Shown here: positions 8,975 through 18,855 of the stretch, in pieces | How positions within the stretch are numbered: position 1 is the first letter of the stretch | Layout: each line of letters starts with the position of its first letter | DNA from: Desulfobacula sp. | GTDB lineage: Bacteria; Desulfobacterota; Desulfobacteria; Desulfobacterales; Desulfobacteraceae | Assembly: GCF_030611305.1 (NCBI RefSeq) | Contig: NZ_JAUWQB010000013.1 | Coordinates: 1 to 54,444, forward strand | Direction of reading: 5' to 3' | Length of the DNA stretch: 54,444 bases | Translations under genes and position numbers: made by a program | Notes under the pieces: model-generated | Databases searched by the model: none | The model's input: the letters and a program-made list of their open reading frames with translations, nothing else | What the model was told of the DNA's origin: nothing

Positions 8975-10441
8975 ATGAAAAATTTTAAACAGGTATCTGT
9001 CATAATACTGATGCTGTGTTTAGGGATTGCAATGAATCCGGGTGCAAAACCTGTTTTTGCTCAAAACCGTAATGGCGGTGCTTTTGATTTTGCGAGCCGG
9101 TCAAACACCGTTTTCGGTCTTGGCAGCAGAATATCCCATGAAGGCATTGAGATGCTTTTACCCTTCAGGCAAAACGGAAAACTTCGCCTGGCCTTAATAG
9201 ATTGCATTGATATTGCATTGGAAAGAAATCTGGATATTCATCTTATTGAGGAAAGCCTGGCCCAGGCTGATGCCGATATCACCCGAGCTTGGTCAGCCAT
9301 GCTCCCTTTTATGGGTGCTGAGGCAAATTATACAAAGCTTGACGAAGAATTGGCCTTTGGGCTGGGTCCTGTCTCCATGACATTCATGGACAGGGATATT
9401 TATAAGGCCGGTATTGTACTCCGGCAGCCTGTTTTTACAGGCGGCAGGCTTAATGCAGGCCGCAAGGCGGCCAGGTACGCCAGGGATGCCCGCATTGAGG
9501 ATAAAAAAAGTATTGAAGAAGAAATTGTCTTTCAGGTCACCAGAGTTTATCGAACCGCACAGGTGGCCGAAGCATTTCATAATGTTGCTGTTGAGGCGGT
9601 TAATCTCCTTGAGCAACATGAGCATGATGTTTTCATTCTGGTTCGTGAGGGTGTTAATCCGGAGGTAGATCTGCTTCGGACAAAAACTGATCTTGCCAAT
9701 GCGAAAAAAAATCTCAATGCTTCTGCCAATGCTTTTGATATTGCATTGTCCGGGTTGAAAAATCTTATGGTTATCGATTTGGAAGAGCCTATTTTTTTAA
9801 CTCAGAGGCTTGGTCACCCTCCCAAACCAGCAGGCGATCTTTCTAAGTTTACCAGTCGGGCAATTAAAGAACGATCGGAACTTTCGTCTTTAAAATATCA
9901 GATCAGCGTGGCTGAACAGGGATTAATAGCTGCCAAGGGGAAATATCTCCCAACGATTGCTCTGGAAGGCCGCTATGACTACATTAAAGGTGACATTCGT
10001 GAGATGGATGGAGATTACCACTGGACCTTTGGTATAGGGGCTGAAGTTCCTCTCTGGAACTGGGGAAAAACCAGAGCGGATATTATTAAAGCCCGATCCG
10101 GTGTTAATCAGATAAAAATTAAGTATAAAAAGATTGAAGAACAAATTTGTCTTGAGGTGCGTAAGGCTTTTCTGAACCTTGAAAATGCGGAAAAAAATAT
10201 TACCGCATCAGAAGCTGCCCTGAAAACATCCGGTGAAGCTTACCGCATGGAAAAGGCTCGTTACCAGGCCGGGGAAGGAACCAATACGAATGTTCTGAAT
10301 GCCCAGACAGCTCTCAGCCGTGCCGAGGCAAATAATGCCCAGGCTCTTTTTGAGTACAATGTGGCCTTGGCAGCGCTTGATAGGGCAACTGGAGTTAATA
10401 TAAAAAAAAATGATTTAAAGCAAAAGGAGCAGACTAAATGA
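8975..10441 (+). CDS. TolC-family outer-membrane efflux protein
   Basis: The 488-residue protein has a signal peptide (cleavage near residue 29, VFA/Q). Two outer-membrane efflux protein repeats of long coiled-coil helices plus beta strands follow. Typical phrases are ALERNLDIHLIEESLAQADADI and the second-repeat A..E.R.A.G..T..NVLNAQTALSRAEAN, with a final ALDRATG. It exports through the outer membrane as a trimer. The gene opens the efflux operon: its stop overlaps the adaptor start by four bases (ATGA). An AAGGAG ribosome site lies ten bases before the ATG. Confidence 0.9.
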   Translation: MKNFKQVSVIILMLCLGIAMNPGAKPVFAQNRNGGAFDFASRSNTVFGLGSRISHEGIEMLLPFRQNGKLRLALIDCIDIALERNLDIHLIEESLAQADADITRAWSAMLPFMGAEANYTKLDEELAFGLGPVSMTFMDRDIYKAGIVLRQPVFTGGRLNAGRKAARYARDARIEDKKSIEEEIVFQVTRVYRTAQVAEAFHNVAVEAVNLLEQHEHDVFILVREGVNPEVDLLRTKTDLANAKKNLNASANAFDIALSGLKNLMVIDLEEPIFLTQRLGHPPKPAGDLSKFTSRAIKERSELSSLKYQISVAEQGLIAAKGKYLPTIALEGRYDYIKGDIREMDGDYHWTFGIGAEVPLWNWGKTRADIIKARSGVNQIKIKYKKIEEQICLEVRKAFLNLENAEKNITASEAALKTSGEAYRMEKARYQAGEGTNTNVLNAQTALSRAEANNAQALFEYNVALAALDRATGVNIKKNDLKQKEQTK

Positions 10442-11610
10442 AACGAATCATTTTGTATATTTTTGTTGCTGCAATTGTGGCGGGTGCGGTATTTTTTATC
10501 CTTCAACTTACATACAAGAGTGAAAACAATATAAAAGTGAGTGAAACTGTTATACCGGTGAAGGTTGAGTACGCAGCCCTTCATGAATTTCAAGATACCT
10601 CCAATGCTGTGGGTACGCTCAGAGCGAGAGAGGTCAATCCTCTGAGTCCAAAGGTTGCCGGGAACGTAGATGACGTTTTGGTGGATATTGGCGACAGGGT
10701 CAAGGCAGGACAGGTCGTTATTGTGCTGGACCGCACCAGCTTTCAATTGGGTGTTAATCAGGCAAAGGCAGCATGTCAGTCCGCAAAGGCGGCTATAGCA
10801 CAGGCAAGGTCACAATTTGACCAGGCCCAAAAAGAATACCATCGCGCCACCAGGCTTTTGGCTGGAAAAGTCATCCCCCAGAGCCGCTTCGATGCCACGG
10901 AAGCAGCATATAACACAGCCATGGAGGCGATGGCTGTGACAAAGGGAAACTACAATCAATCTTTGGCTGTTCTTGAAACAGCCCGGGAGCATTTAAAAAA
11001 CGCTCAGATTCGATCTTCCATTACCGGAATCGTTGTGGATAGAAATGTAGAAGTGGGTCAATCAGTGGCCCCGGGTGTTCAGGTTCTTAAAATCATTGAT
11101 CAAACTGCAATAAAAGTGGATGTTGAACTCCCGGAAAAAGACTTTGGGCGTATTAATATTGATGATCAGGCAGTGGTATCGGTGGATGCTTACCAGGGAC
11201 AGGATTTTCCCGGAAAAGTAACGATGATCAATCCAATGGTTGACCCAAGGGTGCGAACCTTTCGGGTCAGGATTGAAATATCCAACCCTTCCGGCAGGCT
11301 GGTGGATGGAATGTTCGCCAGGGTGAAACTTTTGACCGGGCGACGCACAGCTTTGGCTGTTTCCCGTGATAGTCTTCACCGGCTGCCGGGGAGCGGTACC
11401 TTTTATGTGTTTATTGTACAAGGGGACAAGATAAAAAAACAATCCATAAAGATAAAAAAAATGGGTGATAAATATGCAGAGGTGCTGGAAGGTCTGGTCA
11501 AAGGTGAAAAAATCGTCGCAAGCGGCGCCGGACGACTACGTTCGGGGATAAGAGTAACTGTTCCCGCTGAAACAGCCGGTGAAATAAAAAATACACAGAA
11601 GGAGAAATAA
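10438..11610 (+). CDS. RND efflux periplasmic adaptor (membrane fusion protein)
   Basis: This 390-residue protein has an N-terminal membrane anchor at residues 2-24. The lipoyl-like half VLVDIGDRVKAGQVVIVLD, an alpha-hairpin rich in Ala/Gln (about 95-175), and the second lipoyl half SSITGIVVDRNVEVGQSVAPG follow. A beta-barrel and the membrane-proximal domain close the protein. This is the HlyD_D23/MFP order of adaptors that bridge an inner-membrane RND pump and a TolC channel. It overlaps the outer-membrane gene and is two bases from the pump gene, so the three are one operon. Confidence 0.9.
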   Translation: MKRIILYIFVAAIVAGAVFFILQLTYKSENNIKVSETVIPVKVEYAALHEFQDTSNAVGTLRAREVNPLSPKVAGNVDDVLVDIGDRVKAGQVVIVLDRTSFQLGVNQAKAACQSAKAAIAQARSQFDQAQKEYHRATRLLAGKVIPQSRFDATEAAYNTAMEAMAVTKGNYNQSLAVLETAREHLKNAQIRSSITGIVVDRNVEVGQSVAPGVQVLKIIDQTAIKVDVELPEKDFGRINIDDQAVVSVDAYQGQDFPGKVTMINPMVDPRVRTFRVRIEISNPSGRLVDGMFARVKLLTGRRTALAVSRDSLHRLPGSGTFYVFIVQGDKIKKQSIKIKKMGDKYAEVLEGLVKGEKIVASGAGRLRSGIRVTVPAETAGEIKNTQKEK

Positions 11611-11612
11611 CA

Positions 11613-14600
11613 GTGAATCTTTCTGAAATGGCAGTAAAACGACCGGTTACAATAATAATGATTTTTGCCGCGCTTGTCATGATTGGAACGGTTGCATTTT
11701 TCAAGCTTAACCTGGATCTGCTGCCTGATATCGAACCCCCTGCAGTGAGTGTTATTACCCCATATCCCGGGGCTTCTGCTGTAGACGTAGAGTCTGAAGT
11801 CACCAAGTATCTTGAAGACCAGCTTTCCACAACACCCGATCTGGACCGGCTGGAATCAAAATCCAAGGATAATATATCCATTGTCACTTGTATATTCGAT
11901 TGGGGCACAGACCTGGATGTGGCGGTCAACGATATCCGGGAAAAGATTGATCTGGCAAAGTCGGATATTGCAGACGGTGCCAAAGAACCCTTTATTTTCA
12001 AGTTCAGCAGCTCCATGGTTCCGGTGATGGTTCTGACTGTTACAGCCAAGGAGAGCAGCCCGGATCTTTACCGGATCGTGGACAAAATGGTTGCCGATCC
12101 TATAAAGCGTATCTCAGGTGTGGGAGCGATTCTCTTTATTGGCGGACAGGAGAGACAGATAAACGTCCATTTTGATCGTGAGAGCCTTGAGGCCTACCAC
12201 ATTTCCGTCCAGCAAATCCGAAAGGTGCTTGCCACTGAAAATCTTAACCTTCCCGCCGGCACTGTTAAGGTGGGGCAAAAAGAACTTCAGATCAGGGTGG
12301 CGGGCCGTTTCAAAGATGCCATGGAAATTGCAGACATTGTCATCGGCAGCCACAACGATACGCTTGTACGTCTCAGGGATGTGGCCGATGTCAGTGATGC
12401 TTTTGAAGAGTCCCAGGAATGGGCATGGTCAGGCAATCTTCCCGGGATTGCAGTGATTATTCAAAAACAGTCCGGTGCCAATACAGTAAAAGTCATCAAC
12501 CACATTAAAGACAAATTAAAAACATTGGAAGACAGCCTTCCCGCAGATATCCAGGTTCATACCATCATAGACAACTCTTACCACATTAAGAATATGATTC
12601 AAAACCTGGCTGAAGCCGCCATTGTCGGGGGCATACTTGTTGTCATCATTTGTTTCCTTTTTCTTCGCAGGTTTCGATCCAGCCTGATAGTGACCATGTC
12701 GATCCCTTTATCCATTATCGCTTCCTTTCTCGGGCTCTATTTCATGGGATATACTTTTAATGTCATTTCTCTTTTGAGCCTTGCCATCGCCATGGGTATG
12801 GTAGTGGATGATGCCATTGTGGTGCTTGAAAATATAATCCGGCATATTGACGGGGGAGAAGATCCAAAAACAGCTGCCATTACAGGGGCCTCCGAGGTAG
12901 GCTTGGCAGTGGCAGCATCGGCCTTGAGCATTGTGGCTGTTTTTATTCCGCTCCTTTTTGTCAAGGGGATCGCGGGGATACTCTTTACTCAGCTAGCCTT
13001 TATCATGATTATCGCCATGTTAACCTCCTATTTAGTATCTATAACCTTGACGCCAATGGCCTGTTCCCGATTGATTCGTCCTTTAAGCGAAAGAAAAACA
13101 AACAAGGTGTTTGAATGGAGTGAACGGATATTTACTAATATTGAAGCAGGATACTCCCGGCTTATCGAACGTGTGTTGAAGCACCGTTTGATATCACTTG
13201 GCCTGATATGCCTTGTATTTTTTGGAAGCCTGACTTTGATTCCTGTTGTGGGGACCGAATTTTTCCCGGAAGTTGATTCAGGTGAAGTGGAAGTGGTACT
13301 TGAAATGGCTGAAGGAACCCGTGGTGAAGTCACAGCTGAGACAACGGAGCAGATGCTCAATGCAGTCAATGCAATTCCTGAGATGGAAGCTTCTTATGCT
13401 GTTGCAGGACAGACAAAAAAAGGCTTTTTAACAGCACTTGGTTTTGATGAAGGAACAAATATCGGACGTATCGGCGGACGTCTTACTGACAAGGAAGAGC
13501 GCAACCGCGACGCAAAAACGATAGCTGATACACTTCGTAGACGGGTCATGGAACTGCCGGGTGTTTCAAAATTTTCAGCCAGTGCCGTCAGCTCAATTCA
13601 AAAGGCTTTTCTGGGCGGCGGGCAGGCCATCAGCATAGAAGTACTAGGCCACAACATTGAAGAGACCAACACAATAGCTGAACAAATTCGCCTGATAACG
13701 GAAAGTGTGCCTGGAACGGTGGATATTTCAGTGAGCAGAAAATTATTACGCCCGGAAATTCGTGTCCGGCTTGACCGGGATAAGGCGGCCTCATTAGGGT
13801 TGAATGTTGCTATTGTTGCTGATGCTCTCAGAACCAACTACTATGGATTTGACAGCACAAAATTAAGAGCGTCGGGAGATGATTTTGATATCGAACTGCG
13901 TTTGAAGAAGGACGAGCGGCAGAGCATTCTTCAGATCGGAGAGACCCCCATAACGACCATGAAAGGACAGATTGTCAAGCTTCGCAATGTAGCAGCCATC
14001 GAAGAAGCATTTGGACCCGTGGAGATTGATAGAAAGAATCGTATCAGGATCACCCACGTCCGGGCAGGTGTTCAAGGTAGAGTTTTGGGAGATGTTGTGC
14101 GTGATATTCGAGAAAAAATGTCAACTCTTGAGCTGCCCCCCGGTATTTCCATCGAATGGGGAGGGGAGGTGGAAGAGCAGAGAAAGGCCTTCAATGATCT
14201 GATGCTCCTTTTAGTACTTGGTGTAGCTCTTGTTTATATGATTATGGCCGGGCAGTTTGAGGATTTTAAAGATCCCTTTATCATCATGTTTTCTGTTCCC
14301 TTTGCCTTTGTAGGGGTGATCTGGGCTTTTGTGCTTACTGGAACCGCACTTAATGTGATAACCTTTATAGGTATCATCATGCTCATGGGAATCGTGGTAA
14401 AGAATGCTATAGTATTTGTGGATTACACCAGACAGTTGAAGGCCCGGGGAATGAGTCTTCATGATGCTATTGTTACCGGAGGCAAAACACGTCTTCGTCC
14501 TGTGCTTATGACCAGTCTTACCACCATTTTCGGCATGCTTCCCCTGGCACTTTCCCGGGGAGAGGGAGCGGAAATCTGGAATGCCCTGGGAATTACAGTG

Positions 14601-14723
14601 ATCGGGGGGCTGCTGGTCAGTGGCCTTGTAACACTGGTTCTTATCCCGATCGTTTATTATATAGTTCATAAACCTCGATCTAAAGCAAAGATAAAAAAAA
14701 TTAATAGTAAACAAAGTGTTTGA
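11613..14723 (+). CDS. RND (AcrB/MMPL-superfamily) efflux pump
   Basis: The 1036-residue length, the N-terminal MAVKRPVTIIMIF helix and twelve predicted membrane helices with two large periplasmic loops define the HAE/RND family. Helix 4 keeps the proton-relay aspartates (GMVVDDAIVVLENI) and helix 10 the lysine (GIVVKNAIVFVDYTRQL). The start is GTG, chosen because AGGAG lies eight bases upstream and the N-terminus then matches the family. The substrate is not predictable; dyes, antibiotics, lipids or solvents are all possible. Confidence 0.92.
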   Translation: MNLSEMAVKRPVTIIMIFAALVMIGTVAFFKLNLDLLPDIEPPAVSVITPYPGASAVDVESEVTKYLEDQLSTTPDLDRLESKSKDNISIVTCIFDWGTDLDVAVNDIREKIDLAKSDIADGAKEPFIFKFSSSMVPVMVLTVTAKESSPDLYRIVDKMVADPIKRISGVGAILFIGGQERQINVHFDRESLEAYHISVQQIRKVLATENLNLPAGTVKVGQKELQIRVAGRFKDAMEIADIVIGSHNDTLVRLRDVADVSDAFEESQEWAWSGNLPGIAVIIQKQSGANTVKVINHIKDKLKTLEDSLPADIQVHTIIDNSYHIKNMIQNLAEAAIVGGILVVIICFLFLRRFRSSLIVTMSIPLSIIASFLGLYFMGYTFNVISLLSLAIAMGMVVDDAIVVLENIIRHIDGGEDPKTAAITGASEVGLAVAASALSIVAVFIPLLFVKGIAGILFTQLAFIMIIAMLTSYLVSITLTPMACSRLIRPLSERKTNKVFEWSERIFTNIEAGYSRLIERVLKHRLISLGLICLVFFGSLTLIPVVGTEFFPEVDSGEVEVVLEMAEGTRGEVTAETTEQMLNAVNAIPEMEASYAVAGQTKKGFLTALGFDEGTNIGRIGGRLTDKEERNRDAKTIADTLRRRVMELPGVSKFSASAVSSIQKAFLGGGQAISIEVLGHNIEETNTIAEQIRLITESVPGTVDISVSRKLLRPEIRVRLDRDKAASLGLNVAIVADALRTNYYGFDSTKLRASGDDFDIELRLKKDERQSILQIGETPITTMKGQIVKLRNVAAIEEAFGPVEIDRKNRIRITHVRAGVQGRVLGDVVRDIREKMSTLELPPGISIEWGGEVEEQRKAFNDLMLLLVLGVALVYMIMAGQFEDFKDPFIIMFSVPFAFVGVIWAFVLTGTALNVITFIGIIMLMGIVVKNAIVFVDYTRQLKARGMSLHDAIVTGGKTRLRPVLMTSLTTIFGMLPLALSRGEGAEIWNALGITVIGGLLVSGLVTLVLIPIVYYIVHKPRSKAKIKKINSKQSV

Positions 14724-14799
14724 AATAAAGAAAATAATATTCAATATTAACATAAGACAATGGATATTCTTTAATATCGGAAGGTTGTAAATAATAACC

Positions 14800-15759
14800 A
14801 TGATAAATATTTTCCATAAAAAAAAGAAGATTCCTTCCAAAAAAGTGGGTTTGGCCCTGGGTAGCGGGTCTGCCCGTGGTTGGTCTCACATTGGAGTGAT
14901 TCGAGCCCTGACCGAAGCCGGTGTTAGGGTGGACTACGTTGCCGGCACCAGTATCGGCGCACTGGTGGGAGCTGTCTATGCATCCGGTAAAATTGATGCT
15001 TTAGAAGAGGTGGTCCTGCAGCTTGACTGGAAGAAAATCGCTTATTTGTTTGATGTTGTCTTTCCGAAATCGGGTCTTATTGATGGAAAAAAAGTTTCCG
15101 GTTTTATTCAAAACCATGTGAAGGGAATAAACATCGAAGACCTTTCCCTACCTTTTTGTGCGGTGTCTACAGATCTGACCACTGGCAACGAGGTAGCGAT
15201 AAAAGACGGGAATATTATCGAAGCGGTCAGGGCCAGTATTTCAATACCCGGAATATTTACACCGGTTAAAAAAAATGGTACATTTATTGTTGACGGCGGG
15301 CTGGTCAACCCGGTCCCTGTAAGTGTGGTGAGGGAGATGGGTGCTGATTTTGTAATAGCGGTTGACCTTAACCATAATAGTATTGAAAATACAGGATCAG
15401 GCAAGATCACTGATATAGATTCGAATAAAAAGTTTTTGAAGAAAAAAAATCGACTGGGTCAGGGGGAAAATAAAGTCGTAGACGCTTTGAATAAAAGGAT
15501 TAAAGCAGTTGATTTCCCTGCCTTAACCCATGTAAAAGAGTGGATGAACAAAGAACCTATGCCGAGTATTTTTGAAGTGCTAACTTCTTCGATAAATATC
15601 ATGGAAGAACAGATTACTGCCATAAAGCTAAAAACCGATCCACCGGACATTCTTATTCAACCCAATCTGGGACACCTTAAGTTTCTTGAATTCAACCGGG
15701 CCAAAGAAGCGATTGACGAAGGATATAAAGTGAGCCGGGATAAAATAAAAAATTTTTAA
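14800..15759 (+). CDS. Patatin-like phospholipase (RssA/NTE family)
   Basis: The 319-residue protein has all patatin motifs. These are the oxyanion glycine stretch GSGSARGWSHIG near residue 20, the nucleophile elbow GTSIG near residue 49, and the catalytic Asp in DGGLVNPVP near residue 165. The short bacterial family hydrolyses acyl esters of phospholipids. No signal peptide is seen, so it is cytosolic or membrane-peripheral. The ribosome site is weak (GGAAGG about 15 bases upstream). It is 15 bases ahead of the UbiB-like gene, implying co-expression. Confidence 0.88.
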   Translation: MINIFHKKKKIPSKKVGLALGSGSARGWSHIGVIRALTEAGVRVDYVAGTSIGALVGAVYASGKIDALEEVVLQLDWKKIAYLFDVVFPKSGLIDGKKVSGFIQNHVKGINIEDLSLPFCAVSTDLTTGNEVAIKDGNIIEAVRASISIPGIFTPVKKNGTFIVDGGLVNPVPVSVVREMGADFVIAVDLNHNSIENTGSGKITDIDSNKKFLKKKNRLGQGENKVVDALNKRIKAVDFPALTHVKEWMNKEPMPSIFEVLTSSINIMEEQITAIKLKTDPPDILIQPNLGHLKFLEFNRAKEAIDEGYKVSRDKIKNF

Positions 15760-15774
15760 CAAAAGGAGGATGGT

Positions 15775-17469
15775 TTGGCATTATTTAAAATTGGTGGTAT
15801 CGGGCGTACATATCGCCATATACAGCGATATCGGCATATTATAACCATACTTTTCAAATATGGTTTCGGAGATGTAATCGATAAATTAAAAATTGAACAA
15901 TACCTGGAAATCGGGTGGCAAATGGTCTCACGCAAACGCCGGGAAAAGATTGAGTCGCTTTCCCGGGCGGTAAGGGTGCGGATGGCTTTGGAGGATCTGG
16001 GGCCTACATTTATCAAGATGGGTCAGATTCTTTCCACACGACCCGACCTTCTGCCCGCAGAATTTATCCGGGAACTGCCCAAACTTCAGGATGAAGTGCA
16101 CCCGTTTTCCCTTTCCGAAATAAAAGATATTATAGTAAAGGAGTTGCATAAGCCCGTTGAGCAGATATTCTCGCATTTTGAAGAACAGCCCCTGGCTGCA
16201 GCTTCCATAGGTCAGGTTCACAAAGCCAGAACATTTGACGGACAGGATGTGGTAGTGAAGGTTCAGCGGCCTGGTATTCAGAGCACTATTCAGGTGGATC
16301 TGGAAATCATGCTCCATCTTGCCGGTTTGATGGAAAAGCATCTGGAGGGCTGGGACATTCAGCAGCCTAGTAAGATTGTGGAGGAATTTGCACAAACCCT
16401 GGAAAAAGAACTTGATTACAGTCTGGAAGCGGCTTATATGGAGCGTTTTGCCAGGCAGTTTGAAAAAGAACCAACAGTTCACGTTCCAAGCATTTTCCAT
16501 GAAGCTTCAACCACCCGGGTATTGACTATGGAATGTATTACCGGTGTAAAAATTTCTGACATCGAACAACTGGAGCAAAAAAGTCTTGATCGCTCAAAGA
16601 TTGCCCGCCGGGGATTTGATCTGATCATGAAGCAAATATTTGAACATGGTTTCTTCCATGCAGACCCGCATCCCGGCAACATTTTTGTGCTTCCCGATAA
16701 TATCCTCTGCTATATTGATTTTGGCATGATGGGCCGCATTGATTTAAAGACCAGGGAAGATTTTGCAGATCTGATAATGAATATTTCCCAGCGAAATGAA
16801 GTAAAAACCACTGATGCTCTCCTTAAACTGCTGGTCTCGGAGGATGCACCTGACTACCACTCCCTGGCCGGGGATGTGGCCGACTTTATGGATCAGCACT
16901 GTTATCGTCCGCTCAAGGAAGTTGAGCTGGGGAAATTGCTGAACCAGCTTCTCGAAATAACGGCAAGGCACCGCCTTAGCATACCTCCGGATCTTTTTCT
17001 GATGATCAAGGCTCTCAGCACGGTGGAAGGTATTGGCCGGGCACTGGATTCGGATTTTGATGTCATTGAACAGGCAGGTCCCTTTGTACGACAGATTCAG
17101 TTAAATCGCTTTAACCCGCGTCGGATTGCAAGTGGTATGGCAGATTCCGGTACCGACCTTTTTCAACTCTTAAAAGAGATCCCGGGAGAAGTTCGAGAAA
17201 TTCTGGGAATGGTAAGAAAGGGAAAAGTAAAAATAGAATTTGAGCACAAGGGACTGGAACCCATGTATTCCGCCAATGACCGTATGAGCAACCGGCTTTC
17301 CTTTGCAATTGTATTGGCTTCCCTGGTCATTGGATCAGCACTTATCGTTCTTTCCGATATTCCCCCTAAGTGGCATGGAATGCCGGTTATCGGTCTTGCA
17401 GGCTTTCTGCTTGCCGGCATGATGGGTTTCTGGCTTCTTATATCAATTATGAGGCGCGGGAGGCTGTAA
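15775..17469 (+). CDS. UbiB/AarF/ABC1 family atypical kinase
   Basis: The 564-residue protein begins with TTG, supported by AAAAGGAGG five bases upstream. It carries the family's KxGQ motif (FIKMGQILSTRPDLLP), the alanine-rich nucleotide loop AAASIGQVHKA, the catalytic HADPHPGNIF and the metal-binding IDFGMMG. Two membrane helices close the C-terminus (about residues 500-560). In model organisms UbiB supports isoprenoid-quinone biosynthesis or lipid extraction. Here it could serve menaquinone or membrane lipid turnover together with the patatin (inference). Confidence 0.9.
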   Translation: MALFKIGGIGRTYRHIQRYRHIITILFKYGFGDVIDKLKIEQYLEIGWQMVSRKRREKIESLSRAVRVRMALEDLGPTFIKMGQILSTRPDLLPAEFIRELPKLQDEVHPFSLSEIKDIIVKELHKPVEQIFSHFEEQPLAAASIGQVHKARTFDGQDVVVKVQRPGIQSTIQVDLEIMLHLAGLMEKHLEGWDIQQPSKIVEEFAQTLEKELDYSLEAAYMERFARQFEKEPTVHVPSIFHEASTTRVLTMECITGVKISDIEQLEQKSLDRSKIARRGFDLIMKQIFEHGFFHADPHPGNIFVLPDNILCYIDFGMMGRIDLKTREDFADLIMNISQRNEVKTTDALLKLLVSEDAPDYHSLAGDVADFMDQHCYRPLKEVELGKLLNQLLEITARHRLSIPPDLFLMIKALSTVEGIGRALDSDFDVIEQAGPFVRQIQLNRFNPRRIASGMADSGTDLFQLLKEIPGEVREILGMVRKGKVKIEFEHKGLEPMYSANDRMSNRLSFAIVLASLVIGSALIVLSDIPPKWHGMPVIGLAGFLLAGMMGFWLLISIMRRGRL

Positions 17470-17564
17470 ACTGATATAGCTGGAAAAAATATGATCTTTG
17501 GACAAAGTTGGTTTATATTAAAAAGTGGACCTCCGTTTCTTTGCGAACGGCATTTCTTGTAATC

Positions 17565-18059
17565 TCATTGCAGATCTTCCCGGCAACTGGTATTGGCACC
17601 TTCAAAAAAATCGATTTCCATCTCAAGATCTCGAAGGCATTTGCTTTGTTCATGCGAACATATCCTGGCCCACGCAATAACACTGATCCAGCCTACAGCA
17701 GCAAAGGAAAGGAAGACGGCAGTTCTTTCTTGAAAATGGCTTGTAATAGCCCATACTGCCAACAGACCTGCTAAAACTCCGGCAATCAGCCAGGCGAATA
17801 GATGGCAATTGCACGAATCTCGCTCCGGGACTGGAGGAGAGAACCAAATCTGCTTCCCGATCTCAGCCCGCTCAAATTGAGAATTATTAAGACCTGCTTC
17901 GATTATCCTATCCTTGAACTTGACAATGACAATTTTCTTTTCGGGTTGACCACCGAGAGGTTCCGTCATTTTTTTCTCGATCACTTCACCCTTGATCTTC
18001 AGGGAACAAAGAAGATCAGCGAGGCGGTTTTCCTGAAACTTGCAGATATTATTTCCCAT
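17565..18059 (-). CDS. Small two-helix membrane protein of unknown function
   Basis: This 164-residue frame lies on the minus strand and is preceded by a strong GAGGAGG ribosome site. Residues about 90-135 form two hydrophobic segments (LFAWLIAGVLAGLLAVWAI and TAVFLSFAAVGWISVIAWA). The N-terminus is soluble and charged, and several cysteines are scattered in CNCH, RICSHE and SKCL. I recognise no family. It converges with the UbiB-like gene, leaving a gap of about 95 bases with no obvious terminator hairpin. Confidence 0.6.
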   Translation of the reverse strand: MGNNICKFQENRLADLLCSLKIKGEVIEKKMTEPLGGQPEKKIVIVKFKDRIIEAGLNNSQFERAEIGKQIWFSPPVPERDSCNCHLFAWLIAGVLAGLLAVWAITSHFQERTAVFLSFAAVGWISVIAWARICSHEQSKCLRDLEMEIDFFEGANTSCREDLQ

Positions 18060-18174
18060 CTTTATTCCTCCTCAATAAGAAACTGTTGGCACCTCTTTTT
18101 TGAGGGCATTCTTCCGACCCTCATACTATAAAATAAGGCGGTGTGATCAACGATATCCGGAGAAGATCAATTGT

Positions 18175-18203
18175 TATATTACACCTTTTTATGTTAGTGA
18201 CAA
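18175..18203 (-). promoter_or_regulatory. Possible sigma70 promoter for the small membrane protein
   Basis: On the minus strand TTGTCA (18203-18198) is followed after 16 or 17 bases by TAATAT or AATATA. It lies about 115 bases upstream of the membrane-protein start. The match is moderate and the region is AT-rich, so this is tentative. Confidence 0.3.
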
Positions 18204-18305
18204 ATAAAACTGTTCGATTTTACCATAGAAGCTGTTTCCATGTTAAGGGCAAAGTTAATTTTTTGTTAATTTAAGTTTTTAATGATTTGTGATTCCAATT
18301 TTATC

Positions 18306-18625
18306 ACTGATGCCAGCGGAAGCAAAAATCGATTCTGAGGATGGGCCTTCATGCCGTGACAATGGTTGATATAGCCAAGGAATCTGAATTTTCTGTAGGG
18401 ACAATGTATAAATTTTTTAAAAACAAAGAGGAGGTTTACAAAGAATTAATTTTAAAAAAAGTATCTGAATTTCACACTGCTCTCAACGAGGCCATTGCAA
18501 CGAAAGAAACAGAAATTGAAAAAATCAACTTATGGATCAAAGAAAGATTCAGAATGTTTTATATTATAGCGATTCTCATAAATACGTTCCTAAAAAAGTT
18601 AAAAAAAATCTATACTTTTGATTAA
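18306..18625 (+). pseudogene. Decayed TetR-family regulator
   Basis: The frame from 18341 begins MGLHAVTMVDIAKESEFSVG and then reads TMYKFFKNKEEVYKEL, which is helices 2-4 of a TetR DNA-binding domain. Helix 1 is missing from that frame. In the frame one base off, the preceding codons read AEAKIDSEDG, close to the AEKxFSEDG expected just before GLHAV. A one-base change in the GGGCC run at about 18343-18347 would restore the join. The product stops at 94 residues without a ligand-binding domain. It therefore looks like a frameshifted, truncated relic. A short expressed TetR-like peptide is possible but less likely. Confidence 0.6.
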
Positions 18626-18855
18626 CTTTGAGAGCTATTAAAATATAATGCAAAATTATATAAATCAAACACCAATTCTTTGTGCATATGCAGTGACAAT
18701 AGGAAGGTGCTGGACTGTGAATCCGTCTATATCTGATAGATTTCCATTTTTACCTCAATGTTTTTTGTTATCATTGAAGTGTATCATAATAAAGAATTAT
18801 AGAGACAAAAGGACATAAATTTTAACAAAGCGACGTAACGCATAGCAACATAAGT
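18626..18855. other. Non-coding gap downstream of two convergent genes
   Basis: This AT-rich stretch lies between the TetR relic and the 3' end of the sigma54 activator. I see no ribosome site with an open frame and no convincing terminator hairpin. It may be residue of the decayed regulator. Confidence 0.5.

Noticed and set aside
14211-14840. Minus-strand open frame of 209 codons across the end of the RND pump gene
   Set aside because: It is rich in His, Lys and Asn as expected for the complement of a membrane-helix region, and it overlaps the proven pump frame.
17508-17774. Plus-strand frame of 88 codons opposite the small membrane protein
   Set aside because: The minus-strand gene has a strong ribosome site and two clean membrane helices, whereas the plus frame has neither.
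18079-18100. Sigma54-like GGCAC motif upstream of the TetR relic
   Set aside because: There is no GC ten bases after the GG, so the -12 element is missing.
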